DNA of 5,552 bases from contig JAAXIR010000034.1 of assembly GCA_012270265.1 (NCBI GenBank), forward strand, positions 1 through 5,552, given 5' to 3'. Position 1 is the first letter of the stretch. Each line of letters opens with the position of its first letter. The DNA comes from Candidatus Poseidoniales archaeon (GTDB lineage Archaea > Thermoplasmatota > Poseidoniia > Poseidoniales > Poseidoniaceae). The translations under genes and the position numbers were made by a program. The notes beneath the pieces are model-generated. The model did not search any database and was not told the DNA's origin. It was given only the letters and a program-made list of their open reading frames with translations. Positions 1 through 5,552 of this stretch are shown here, piece by piece.

Positions 1-1
1 T

Positions 2-322
2 GGTATGACCGATACCTCTGCAGGAAAGGCTTGGAGCCAACTTTCTCACTACACTTCGAGCAAAGCAGGTCTCCGTCAATTGATGTTCAATCTTGCAGGT
101 GAATATGCACCTCGAGTCCGAGTAAACTGTGTCGCACCTGGCGCGAAGCTATCCGCTGACTGGGAACCTGAACACTTCACCAAAATCGTTCAGTCGATTC
201 CTCTGCGACGCTCCGGCGATCCGGAGGATGTTGCAGGCGCCGTGTTCTTTTTCGCAACATCTCCTTACCTCACTGGACAGGAGTTGTTTGTTGACGGTGG
301 ATGGGCTCTCAACGCTTCGTAA
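2..322 (+). CDS. Short-chain dehydrogenase/reductase, C-terminal part (pteridine reductase-like), 5' truncated by window edge
   Basis: The frame is open from the left edge to TAA at 320-322 and gives 106 residues. SDR enzymes are usually about 250 residues, so roughly the first 140, including the Rossmann TGxxxGxG motif, lie outside the window; ATG at 5 is internal, not the start. Counting that Met as 1, the YxxSK active site is Tyr16 (base 50) and Lys20 (base 62). It is followed by VRVNCVAPGA at about 39-48 and the C-terminal PEDVAGAVFFFA / LTGQELFVDGGW stretch typical of FabG-like SDRs. The residue 13 before the Tyr, normally the catalytic Ser, is Asp3 (bases 11-13). From memory of the family, Asp at this place is characteristic of pteridine reductase PTR1 and FolM, and the PGA-x-L stretch after VNCVA also fits that branch. 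NAD(P)H-dependent cytosolic reduction of a pterin is therefore plausible but inferred. SDR membership is near certain; substrate is not. Confidence 0.93.
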   Translation, partial: GMTDTSAGKAWSQLSHYTSSKAGLRQLMFNLAGEYAPRVRVNCVAPGAKLSADWEPEHFTKIVQSIPLRRSGDPEDVAGAVFFFATSPYLTGQELFVDGGWALNAS

Positions 323-324
323 GG

Positions 325-332
325 ATTTCATA
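325..332 (+). promoter_or_regulatory. Possible weak TATA-like element upstream of tRNA-Leu
   Basis: ATTTCATA is centred about 26 bases before the first tRNA base. That is the spacing expected between an archaeal TATA box and a start site at the mature 5' end. The match to a consensus archaeal TATA is poor and no clear BRE precedes it, since it lies just after the reductase stop codon. The tRNA could equally be processed from a longer transcript. Confidence 0.2.
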
Positions 333-353
333 CAGGCTCGAAGTCCGTAAGGC

Positions 354-440
354 ATCGAGGTGGCTGAGGTGGTCAAAGGCGCCGGGCTTAAGATCCGGTC
401 CCAGATGGGTTCGAGGGTTCAAATCCCTCCCTCGATACCA
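354..440 (+). tRNA. tRNA-Leu (anticodon TAA), 87 nt including encoded CCA
   Basis: The full class II cloverleaf can be drawn by hand. The acceptor stem ATCGAGG (354-360) pairs perfectly with CCTCGAT (430-436), followed by discriminator A437 and genomic CCA at 438-440. The D arm is GCT/GGC around a loop containing GGTGGTCAAA. The anticodon stem CCGGG/TCCGG (382-386 / 394-398, one G-U pair) encloses loop CTTAAGA with anticodon TAA at 389-391, reading UUA. The variable region is 14 nt with a CCC/GGG stem, as expected for Leu. The T arm is GAGGG-TTCAAAT-CCCTC. The TCAAAGGCG D-arm sequence is archaeal or eukaryotic in style, not bacterial. No intron is present. It starts 31 bases after the reductase stop, and no oligo-T terminator follows directly. 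An A1-U72 first pair is unusual for an elongator tRNA-Leu. Confidence 0.96.
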
Positions 441-532
441 AAAACACGTTTCTGAAACCGAATTGTCTGAACATTTCATGCAAAACCGTTTAACGCCTGC
501 TCGCTTCCCCTACGTTGAGGGATGTCTTGACC
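441..532 (+). promoter_or_regulatory. Intergenic region before the large surface-protein gene; weak promoter candidate and Shine-Dalgarno-like GAGG
   Basis: This 92-base gap separates the tRNA from the next gene. GTTTAAC at 488-494 is a weak TATA-like sequence about 40 bases before the ATG at 533; it would place transcription start near 515-520. GAGG at 517-520 could pair with the 16S rRNA 3' end. It lies 12 bases from ATG 533 but 6 bases from an in-frame TTG at 527. No strong terminator for the tRNA is visible. These readings rest on short matches and are tentative. Confidence 0.25.
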
Positions 533-3394
533 ATGTCTTCCAATCGCTTCGTATTTGCAGTATTGATTTCGCTGTTTTTGGCAGTTGTTCCACTGAACAA
601 CCCTGTCGAAATACTCCAAGAGGAGGAAAAAATTCAACCCGTTGGAGGCGTTCTTGAGGACTATGAATTGTATTTCGACGACGGTACGTCGTTAACAACA
701 ATTGAACCATCTGGCAGTTATGAGGAAACATCCTTGCTAGGATCGGGGGTTGAATTCGAAACCGAGGAATTGATATCGGATCTTACCATAGAAGGAAAAT
801 CATCTTCTGAGGTGCGTGTTTTCAATTACCTCAAATTCCAAAGCTCAAACAATCAATCAACGGCAGAAATAACCTACAGACTCAAAGCAGGTTCGGATGT
901 CATCGATACCTTCACAGAGACTCTTGAGAACCCCTGTGGTGGATTTTTTGGAAGCAACTGTGCTTGGGTATCCTATCAGATCAACCTCGATGTCTCCTCC
1001 TCCGGCTATGATGTGGCCAATGGCGAACAAATCAAAATCGACATCGAAGCAACTGCTGATTGTGAAGGCGGGGGTGGTTTCGGGTCATCGTGTGAAGTTA
1101 TGCTTGCGTACGGAGGGCAGGTAGGAAATGGGTTCTCGCGAATGGAATTCCGAGCCAACGCCCTTGACGGTTCACAAGTTAAGGTACACGAGGTGGGTGA
1201 TGGATGGAGTGAGGACGAGGTCACTGAATGGTCGCCCACACATCGTTCCGACAAGCGTGAAATGCAGTTTACAGTTGATGTGCGTGACGCTTTCGGCCGA
1301 GAAGACATCGATTCAGTCGAACTTATTCTATACACTCCAAACGAGGCAACCGCCGTTTTTGAGAAAGAATTCGGAAACAATGAACTAAAGTTGGATAACG
1401 ATGGTTTGGTTGGGAATTTCACCTTTACCTACGAATCTGGAATACAGCATGGTGAGTATCCACTTCGTTTGCTTATTACCGATGTACAAGGCCACGTCAT
1501 TGAGTACCTGCACCCAGAAGGCATCACTTTCCTCGAATACGATATCTATCTCGATTTCCCAGAGAATCAAATCCCGAAGTTACTTGTCGCTCCTGGACAA
1601 ACATCGTCAATTGAGCTGTCTGTTTTGCACACTGGTTCTCTTACGTCTGACCTTCGGGTTGAGATGGAACTTCAGCAATCACTTCCACCGGGATGGTCCG
1701 ATCCGAACTGGGATAATCCAGGAGGCTACATGTTGAGTGGAGGAGGCTCATCGGCCCGGCCGCTCCTTACAATTCAAGCACCTGAAGATTTGAGTTCGCT
1801 TTCAAACACCTATCAAATCGTGGTTGAAGCGTATGCGTATGCAACCACTGGAGTTGACAGCGGTTCGCAAGTTCGCAAGGTCCCCTTAGCCATCAACGTC
1901 GAAAAGGTGGATCAATTTGGGCCCCCTCAAATCGACGTCTATGAGGACAGTGAGCAACAAAAGCAGATTTTTGCATCGGATCGACCCGAATTGTACAACG
2001 AGAACTTGTCGCACTACATTGATTACGACAAAGTCGGTGACTTCTACATGAGCATCAACAACGTTGGATTTGATGACGACAGTTACCGAATTCGAATTCA
2101 GGAGATTCCCGTTGCATGGAGTTTGAAGTTCCTGGTCAATGGAACCGGAACTGAACTAACTGAGCAAGGTATCGATTCTCTAACACCCGTTGTTGGCCAA
2201 GGTGAGAAACTTGTGCTCAAAGTCGAGGTTTATCCTCCTTTCGAGCGAGACGCTGTGGATATTGGCCTCATTCGATTGAGTGTGACATCGGACAGCAGCT
2301 CTGACGAAATTCTCACCACCCCGGTTGCTTGGACAGTCCACCGAACCTTCGGAATCGTTGGTGAGGTTATTTCGGATTCTGACGGAGGCACACTCGGCCA
2401 AATTGGCCCAGTTTCTCCCGGTTCAACCGTGACATACAACGTTCGAATAACGGATTCATCTGACGATGCAGGTACAACGAACTGGGTCATCAAGAACCCT
2501 GCAGCATTGCAACGAAACATCGACAACGACCCTGGATATGCAACATGGATGTACGATATCACAGATATCGAAGGCAACATCGCACTCGTCGCCCCATTAA
2601 CCGGTGGCCAGTATTACGATATCGAAGTCGAAATCACAATCCGTCAGCAGGTTGAAGCAGGCACCCACATCGTATATCTTCAAATTGCTGAGGAAACTGA
2701 TGGCGAAGAAGATCCTCGATACTTCGACTTGCCTTTGACCATCGAAGTTGATGAGGAAGTCGTTCCAGGCAATCTTGTCGTTGAGCAAAAGTCGCAAGCA
2801 AAACGCATACAAGCGGGCCAAACTGAACCATTCGAGTATCGGATCGACAATCTGAACAATGTTGAAGTCGATGTGGTCATTTCTGTAAAATCTCCAGACG
2901 GCTGGGATGCTACACTGGATGATGGTGAAATCATCTCGTTCACACTCGATTCCTTCTCCTCAAGAGAGTTCACAATGGAAATTACTGCACCGGAGAAACT
3001 CAAAAGTGGCGAAATGGTTGAGTTTGAAATCACCGTCACACCCACGAATTATCAAGAATGTACGGCAAACTTGTGTTACATTCAGAAGCCAACCTTTGAG
3101 TTCAAGACAGAGACTTCAGGTGTTCTCAATTCCATCATGAGCGAAATCGAAGATCCTGAACCAACGACGTTGGTTCTGTTCTTCTCCGTGCTGGCTCTTG
3201 CAGGCCTTGGTCTGTATCGCCGTGGCCAGAACAAGGTCAAGGCACAGATGTTTGCTGCTATGGTTGAACCTTCGGCCATCGAGACGATCGCTGAAGGTGA
3301 GGTTGATGCGGACATCCTCGAAGATGAAGCCGAAGAAGTCGTGGAAGACGACCTTGAATTGGAGCTCATTGACATCGAATCCATTGAAGATTAA
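533..3394 (+). CDS. Large type I surface protein with tandem beta-sandwich (NEW3/CARDB-like) domains, C-terminal membrane anchor and acidic tail
   Basis: The product is 953 residues from ATG 533. Residues 1-27 form a Sec-type signal peptide (SSNR, then the hydrophobic FVFAVLISLFLAVVP). The next 850 residues are rich in beta-strand patterns. A first module (about 40-195) carries two short Gly-rich Cys loops, C135-C143 and C177-C187. A second module (about 230-330) has an Ig-like V-x-V-x-DAFG start. Four further modules follow at about 345-460, 500-602, 606-740 and 747-863. Their openings, such as VAPGQTSSIELSV, VSPGSTVTYNV and IQAGQTEPFEY, with later PPGW or PDGW and ITAPE-type motifs, resemble NPCBM-associated NEW3 or CARDB domains. 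C843 and C848 are the last Cys pair. A transmembrane helix at 879-895 is followed by RR and a cytoplasmic tail ending in 31 residues of which 17 are acidic. Four N-glycosylation sequons are present. In-frame TTG starts at 515 and 527 are possible; 515 overlaps the candidate ribosome site. There are no catalytic motifs, so a structural, adhesive or envelope role is inferred. Confidence 0.93.
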   Translation: MSSNRFVFAVLISLFLAVVPLNNPVEILQEEEKIQPVGGVLEDYELYFDDGTSLTTIEPSGSYEETSLLGSGVEFETEELISDLTIEGKSSSEVRVFNYLKFQSSNNQSTAEITYRLKAGSDVIDTFTETLENPCGGFFGSNCAWVSYQINLDVSSSGYDVANGEQIKIDIEATADCEGGGGFGSSCEVMLAYGGQVGNGFSRMEFRANALDGSQVKVHEVGDGWSEDEVTEWSPTHRSDKREMQFTVDVRDAFGREDIDSVELILYTPNEATAVFEKEFGNNELKLDNDGLVGNFTFTYESGIQHGEYPLRLLITDVQGHVIEYLHPEGITFLEYDIYLDFPENQIPKLLVAPGQTSSIELSVLHTGSLTSDLRVEMELQQSLPPGWSDPNWDNPGGYMLSGGGSSARPLLTIQAPEDLSSLSNTYQIVVEAYAYATTGVDSGSQVRKVPLAINVEKVDQFGPPQIDVYEDSEQQKQIFASDRPELYNENLSHYIDYDKVGDFYMSINNVGFDDDSYRIRIQEIPVAWSLKFLVNGTGTELTEQGIDSLTPVVGQGEKLVLKVEVYPPFERDAVDIGLIRLSVTSDSSSDEILTTPVAWTVHRTFGIVGEVISDSDGGTLGQIGPVSPGSTVTYNVRITDSSDDAGTTNWVIKNPAALQRNIDNDPGYATWMYDITDIEGNIALVAPLTGGQYYDIEVEITIRQQVEAGTHIVYLQIAEETDGEEDPRYFDLPLTIEVDEEVVPGNLVVEQKSQAKRIQAGQTEPFEYRIDNLNNVEVDVVISVKSPDGWDATLDDGEIISFTLDSFSSREFTMEITAPEKLKSGEMVEFEITVTPTNYQECTANLCYIQKPTFEFKTETSGVLNSIMSEIEDPEPTTLVLFFSVLALAGLGLYRRGQNKVKAQMFAAMVEPSAIETIAEGEVDADILEDEAEEVVEDDLELELIDIESIED

Positions 3395-3400
3395 TCTTCA
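3385..3400. repeat. Perfect 16-base palindrome spanning the stop codon
   Basis: TGAAGATTAATCTTCA is identical to its reverse complement. It covers the last two sense codons and TAA (3392-3394) of the surface-protein gene plus six bases after it. As RNA it could fold to a 6-bp stem with a UUAA loop, followed by only three Us, so it is a weak terminator candidate at best. It could also be a dimeric protein-binding site. Its existence is certain and its function is unknown. Confidence 0.6.
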
Positions 3401-3454
3401 TTTGTATGAACAACGTACCATTTCCCTTATGTGCTATTGGGACGACCATAACAC
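3401..3454 (+). promoter_or_regulatory. Short intergenic leader of the calcium-repeat gene; possible leaderless promoter
   Basis: There is no Shine-Dalgarno sequence in front of ATG 3455; the preceding bases are GGGACGACCATAACAC. CCTTATGTG at about 3426-3434 lies some 25 bases before the ATG, where a TATA box would sit if transcription began at the start codon. The match is weak. Read-through from the upstream gene, 60 bases away and on the same strand, is an equally good explanation. Confidence 0.2.
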
Positions 3455-5552
3455 ATGAATGGGGCGGACACGCTGAAGACTGGTTCATCTGGAACATCCA
3501 AACTGGATCGTTCAAATCGCCGAACAGTGGCGCAGTCTGTCTTTTTGGTGGCGCTTATGGTCTTCTCCACGCTGACGGCCATTGATTTCGTGACGGAAGA
3601 AGTGAGTGCTGCCTCCGATTTGGATGGAGACGGCCTAACATACGGTCTCGAATATCTAATCAACACCGCTGCAACCGATTGGGATTCTGACAACGATGGT
3701 TTGCCTGACGGTTGGGAATGGAAGTACGGGCTTGACCCACTTTCAGCAACTGGTGGCGATGGTGCCGTTGGTGATCCTGATGGCGATGGAATGTCGAACC
3801 TACAGGAGTATTCCTACCTGCAACCCTCAAACTGGGACAATCCCGCAACAACCGGCGTACTTGATAACGGTGTTTGGTGGAACGGTACCATCCCAGTCAA
3901 TGACTGGAACGAAGAAGATTCGATGCAATTCAATCAACCCAAGTGCGGTGATACAGGAAGCGACGGTCAAGGCAACACCATTCTTTGTGACGAAGACCCT
4001 GTTGGAAACGTATGTGCCAATGGGTTTGACGATGATAAGGATGGCCAAGTCGATGGCTCTGATTCTGACAACGACGGTGACGCAGATTGTTCATCCGATG
4101 ATGATGACGGTGACGGTATCGCTGATGAAGACCCCAACGGTTGGGACACGGACGGTGACGGTATGCCCGATGGGTGGGAAGCCGCAAACGGCTTGAATGC
4201 GACCAGTGCATCGAACGCAGATGGTGCCAATGGAGACCCTGATGGTGATGGACTCATCAACCTCATGGAATATGTCAACCCATCTTGGACCACGAACTGT
4301 GGTGGAGTTCCTTGTTTCCGACAAGGTCCAGATGGTGTTCCTACCGAGACCGTTTCTCCTTGTGACCCAGTTCAAGGCATCGGTCCAGGTGCATGTGCGA
4401 CACTCACAGCAGAAGTCGACGGCATCACCTCGACCAACCCACAGGACAGCGATACGGACAACGACGGCCTCAACGACTCCTATGAGGCCTTGACATTGCT
4501 CACCGATCCAACAAGTTCCGATACTGATAGTGATGGTATCCCTGACGGTGTTGAAATCAACGGTGATTATGGAAACCCTCCACAAGCTTCTGACCCAAGA
4601 GAACACACCACCGACGGTGATGCGTTTGATGATGGTGACGAAGATGCAAACGGAAACGGAATTATCGATGCGGGCGAAACTGACCCAACTCGAAGAGAGG
4701 ACTCAGGTGACCAGGACAACGATGGTATCCAGAACTGGGAAGAGAACCTCTCATGCACTGAATGGAACGTCGCAGATACCGACTTTGGTGGAATCAACGA
4801 CGGGGATGAGCGGAACGTAAGCCATGGGACCGATCCTTGCGATTCTTTGGTGAACTTCGCCACCACATTCGTTTCCTTTAGCGCAGCAAACCAATTGTTC
4901 CTTGCTGATGCTACTGGTTTCAATCCAAACGGTGGAATCGGCTACTACAACAATTCAGGGACGTACACGACCTTCAGTTATCTCTCTGCTTCATGGACCA
5001 GCAATGCGCTGCAAGGTGTATCGCCTGCCCCTACAGGGACCCCAACGTCCATTGAGAGCCGAAATGGTTCCTTCTGTCACACAGCAGCTAACCAAGACGG
5101 AACCATTGGAACCACACGAACCTACTGCGATGACGACTACACCGATAGCGATGCGGATGGTCTTGCAGATTGGGAAGAACTGTTGGGGACGTACGGCTGG
5201 TTTTCCAATCCAACACTTGCCGATACCGACGGTGATGGTGTCAGCGATTCCGACGAAGTATTCGACAACCCAGCCCCACCTGAGCCGTGTTTCAACACAC
5301 TCGACCCCGATGGCGATGGTATCAATTCCTACTTCGAAAACACAACCGGATGCAATCTTGCATTCATTGGAATCAACAACGGTTCGACCGATATCTGGGT
5401 CACGGACTATCTTTCGGTGGATACTGACAGCGGTGGCGTCGATGAGCGAACAGACTACTTCGACAAGACCACCCCCGAAAACGCTAGATCCGACGACGTC
5501 TTGCCAGATGATTTCGATAAGGACGTCAGCCCAGATGCTGTAGAAAATCTAA
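3455..5552 (+). CDS. Secreted protein with multiple thrombospondin type 3-like calcium-binding repeats (3' end beyond window)
   Basis: The frame runs 699 codons without a stop to the right edge, so the protein is longer. ATG 3455 is the first start after the in-frame TAA at 3449-3451. Residues 1-23 form a long basic n-region ending NRR. The hydrophobic segment 24-45 is followed by a possible cleavage site near VSA53. The mature part has Asp-rich loops of DxDxDG type at about 55-60, 77-82, 108-112, 203-208, 216-221, 231-236, 262-266, 332-338, 356-361, 420-424, 564-569, 590-595 and 618-622. Several are followed by PDGWE or NLxEY as in TSP3 repeats. DANGNGIIDAGE (397-408) is a related EF-hand-like loop. 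Residues 463-556 lack the repeats and are Ser/Thr/aromatic-rich. There are fourteen Cys and eight N-glycosylation sequons, fitting an exported disulfide-bonded protein. The family binds calcium and is common in adhesins and matrix proteins. No enzyme domain is seen in the visible part; one may follow downstream. Confidence 0.93.
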   Translation, partial: MNGADTLKTGSSGTSKLDRSNRRTVAQSVFLVALMVFSTLTAIDFVTEEVSAASDLDGDGLTYGLEYLINTAATDWDSDNDGLPDGWEWKYGLDPLSATGGDGAVGDPDGDGMSNLQEYSYLQPSNWDNPATTGVLDNGVWWNGTIPVNDWNEEDSMQFNQPKCGDTGSDGQGNTILCDEDPVGNVCANGFDDDKDGQVDGSDSDNDGDADCSSDDDDGDGIADEDPNGWDTDGDGMPDGWEAANGLNATSASNADGANGDPDGDGLINLMEYVNPSWTTNCGGVPCFRQGPDGVPTETVSPCDPVQGIGPGACATLTAEVDGITSTNPQDSDTDNDGLNDSYEALTLLTDPTSSDTDSDGIPDGVEINGDYGNPPQASDPREHTTDGDAFDDGDEDANGNGIIDAGETDPTRREDSGDQDNDGIQNWEENLSCTEWNVADTDFGGINDGDERNVSHGTDPCDSLVNFATTFVSFSAANQLFLADATGFNPNGGIGYYNNSGTYTTFSYLSASWTSNALQGVSPAPTGTPTSIESRNGSFCHTAANQDGTIGTTRTYCDDDYTDSDADGLADWEELLGTYGWFSNPTLADTDGDGVSDSDEVFDNPAPPEPCFNTLDPDGDGINSYFENTTGCNLAFIGINNGSTDIWVTDYLSVDTDSGGVDERTDYFDKTTPENARSDDVLPDDFDKDVSPDAVENL
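3683..3835 (+). repeat. Compound calcium-repeat module, copy A
   Basis: Residues 77-127 of the calcium-repeat protein contain two DxDxDG loops in a fixed order. DSDNDGLPDGWE is followed by a GLDP stretch, then GDPDGDGMSNLQEY and a closing PSNW. The same order recurs in copy B at 4145-4288. Protein similarity is high, while codons have diverged, which suggests an old duplication kept by selection. Confidence 0.75.
4145..4288 (+). repeat. Compound calcium-repeat module, copy B
   Basis: Residues 231-278 repeat the plan of copy A. DTDGDGMPDGWE is followed by GLNATSASNADGANG, then GDPDGDGLINLMEY and PSW. It is three residues shorter than copy A near its end. The central DPDGDG loop and the PDGWE and NLxEY signatures align without gaps. 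Confidence 0.75.

Noticed and set aside
448..458. GTTTC-T-GAAAC inverted repeat just after the tRNA
   Set aside because: The arms are only 5 bases and do not extend; there is no following T tract. Such short symmetry is expected by chance.
301..657. 118-codon plus-strand frame across the tRNA
   Set aside because: It runs through the end of the reductase gene, the whole tRNA-Leu and the start of the surface-protein gene, so it cannot be a normal gene, and its product is not recognisable.
1006..1422. 138-codon minus-strand frame
   Set aside because: It is antisense within the surface-protein gene, Ser-rich, with no start context or domain.
3696..4196. 166-codon open frame on the plus strand
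   Set aside because: It is also a shifted reading of the calcium-repeat region. Its MTVTV-type low-complexity stretches are the off-frame reading of Asp-Gly codons.
4091..4606. 171-codon open frame on the minus strand
   Set aside because: It is antisense to the calcium-repeat gene. Openness on the reverse strand follows from repetitive GAT/GAC/GGT codons, and the product has no recognisable domain. Other minus-strand frames at 3967-4293 and 4567-4923 are Ser/Pro-rich low-complexity products of the same effect.
4902..5543. 213-codon open frame on the plus strand
   Set aside because: It is a shifted frame inside the calcium-repeat gene. Its product is rich in Met, Thr, Arg and Pro without a domain, while the overlapping main frame shows regular DxDxDG motifs, paired Cys and continuous coding pattern.
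3600..5552. Possible CRISPR or DNA-level tandem array from recurring GATGGTGATGG-like strings
   Set aside because: The repetition follows the Asp-Gly codons, has irregular spacing and varies at third codon positions. It is protein repeat structure, not a DNA array.

Overview
The window most resembles a planktonic euryarchaeon of the Marine Group II / Poseidoniia kind (Thermoplasmatota). This is an inference. It rests on an archaeal-type class II tRNA-Leu, on a very large secreted protein built from beta-sandwich domains with a C-terminal membrane anchor and acidic tail, and on a neighbouring secreted protein packed with Asp-rich calcium-binding repeats. No rRNA or other strong taxonomic marker is present, so only the archaeal assignment is reasonably firm. 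All genes lie on the + strand and are closely spaced.

Layout. (1) 2-322: the C-terminal 106 residues of a short-chain dehydrogenase/reductase (SDR), cut by the left edge. The residue 13 before the catalytic Tyr is Asp rather than Ser, which points to the pteridine reductase / dihydromonapterin reductase branch. (2) 354-440: a tRNA-Leu with anticodon TAA, a long variable arm and an encoded CCA. (3) 533-3394: a 953-residue type I surface protein with a signal peptide, several tandem beta-sandwich domains, one transmembrane helix and a 31-residue acidic tail. (4) 3455 to the right edge: an open frame of 699 codons with no stop in the window. It encodes a secreted protein with a signal or anchor segment followed by many thrombospondin type 3-like DxDxDG calcium-binding repeats.

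The gaps are short: 31 bases (323-353), 92 bases (441-532) and 60 bases (3395-3454). They contain only weak promoter-like sequence and one perfect 16-base palindrome across the stop codon of the third gene. I see no CRISPR array, insertion sequence, integrase, toxin-antitoxin pair or defence gene.

The last two genes look like a cell-envelope pair: one protein anchored at the membrane with a long external stalk, the other a calcium-stabilised adhesin-like or matrix-like protein. That they work together is inferred from adjacency, shared orientation and shared export features. The reductase and the tRNA are housekeeping neighbours with no evident link to them.
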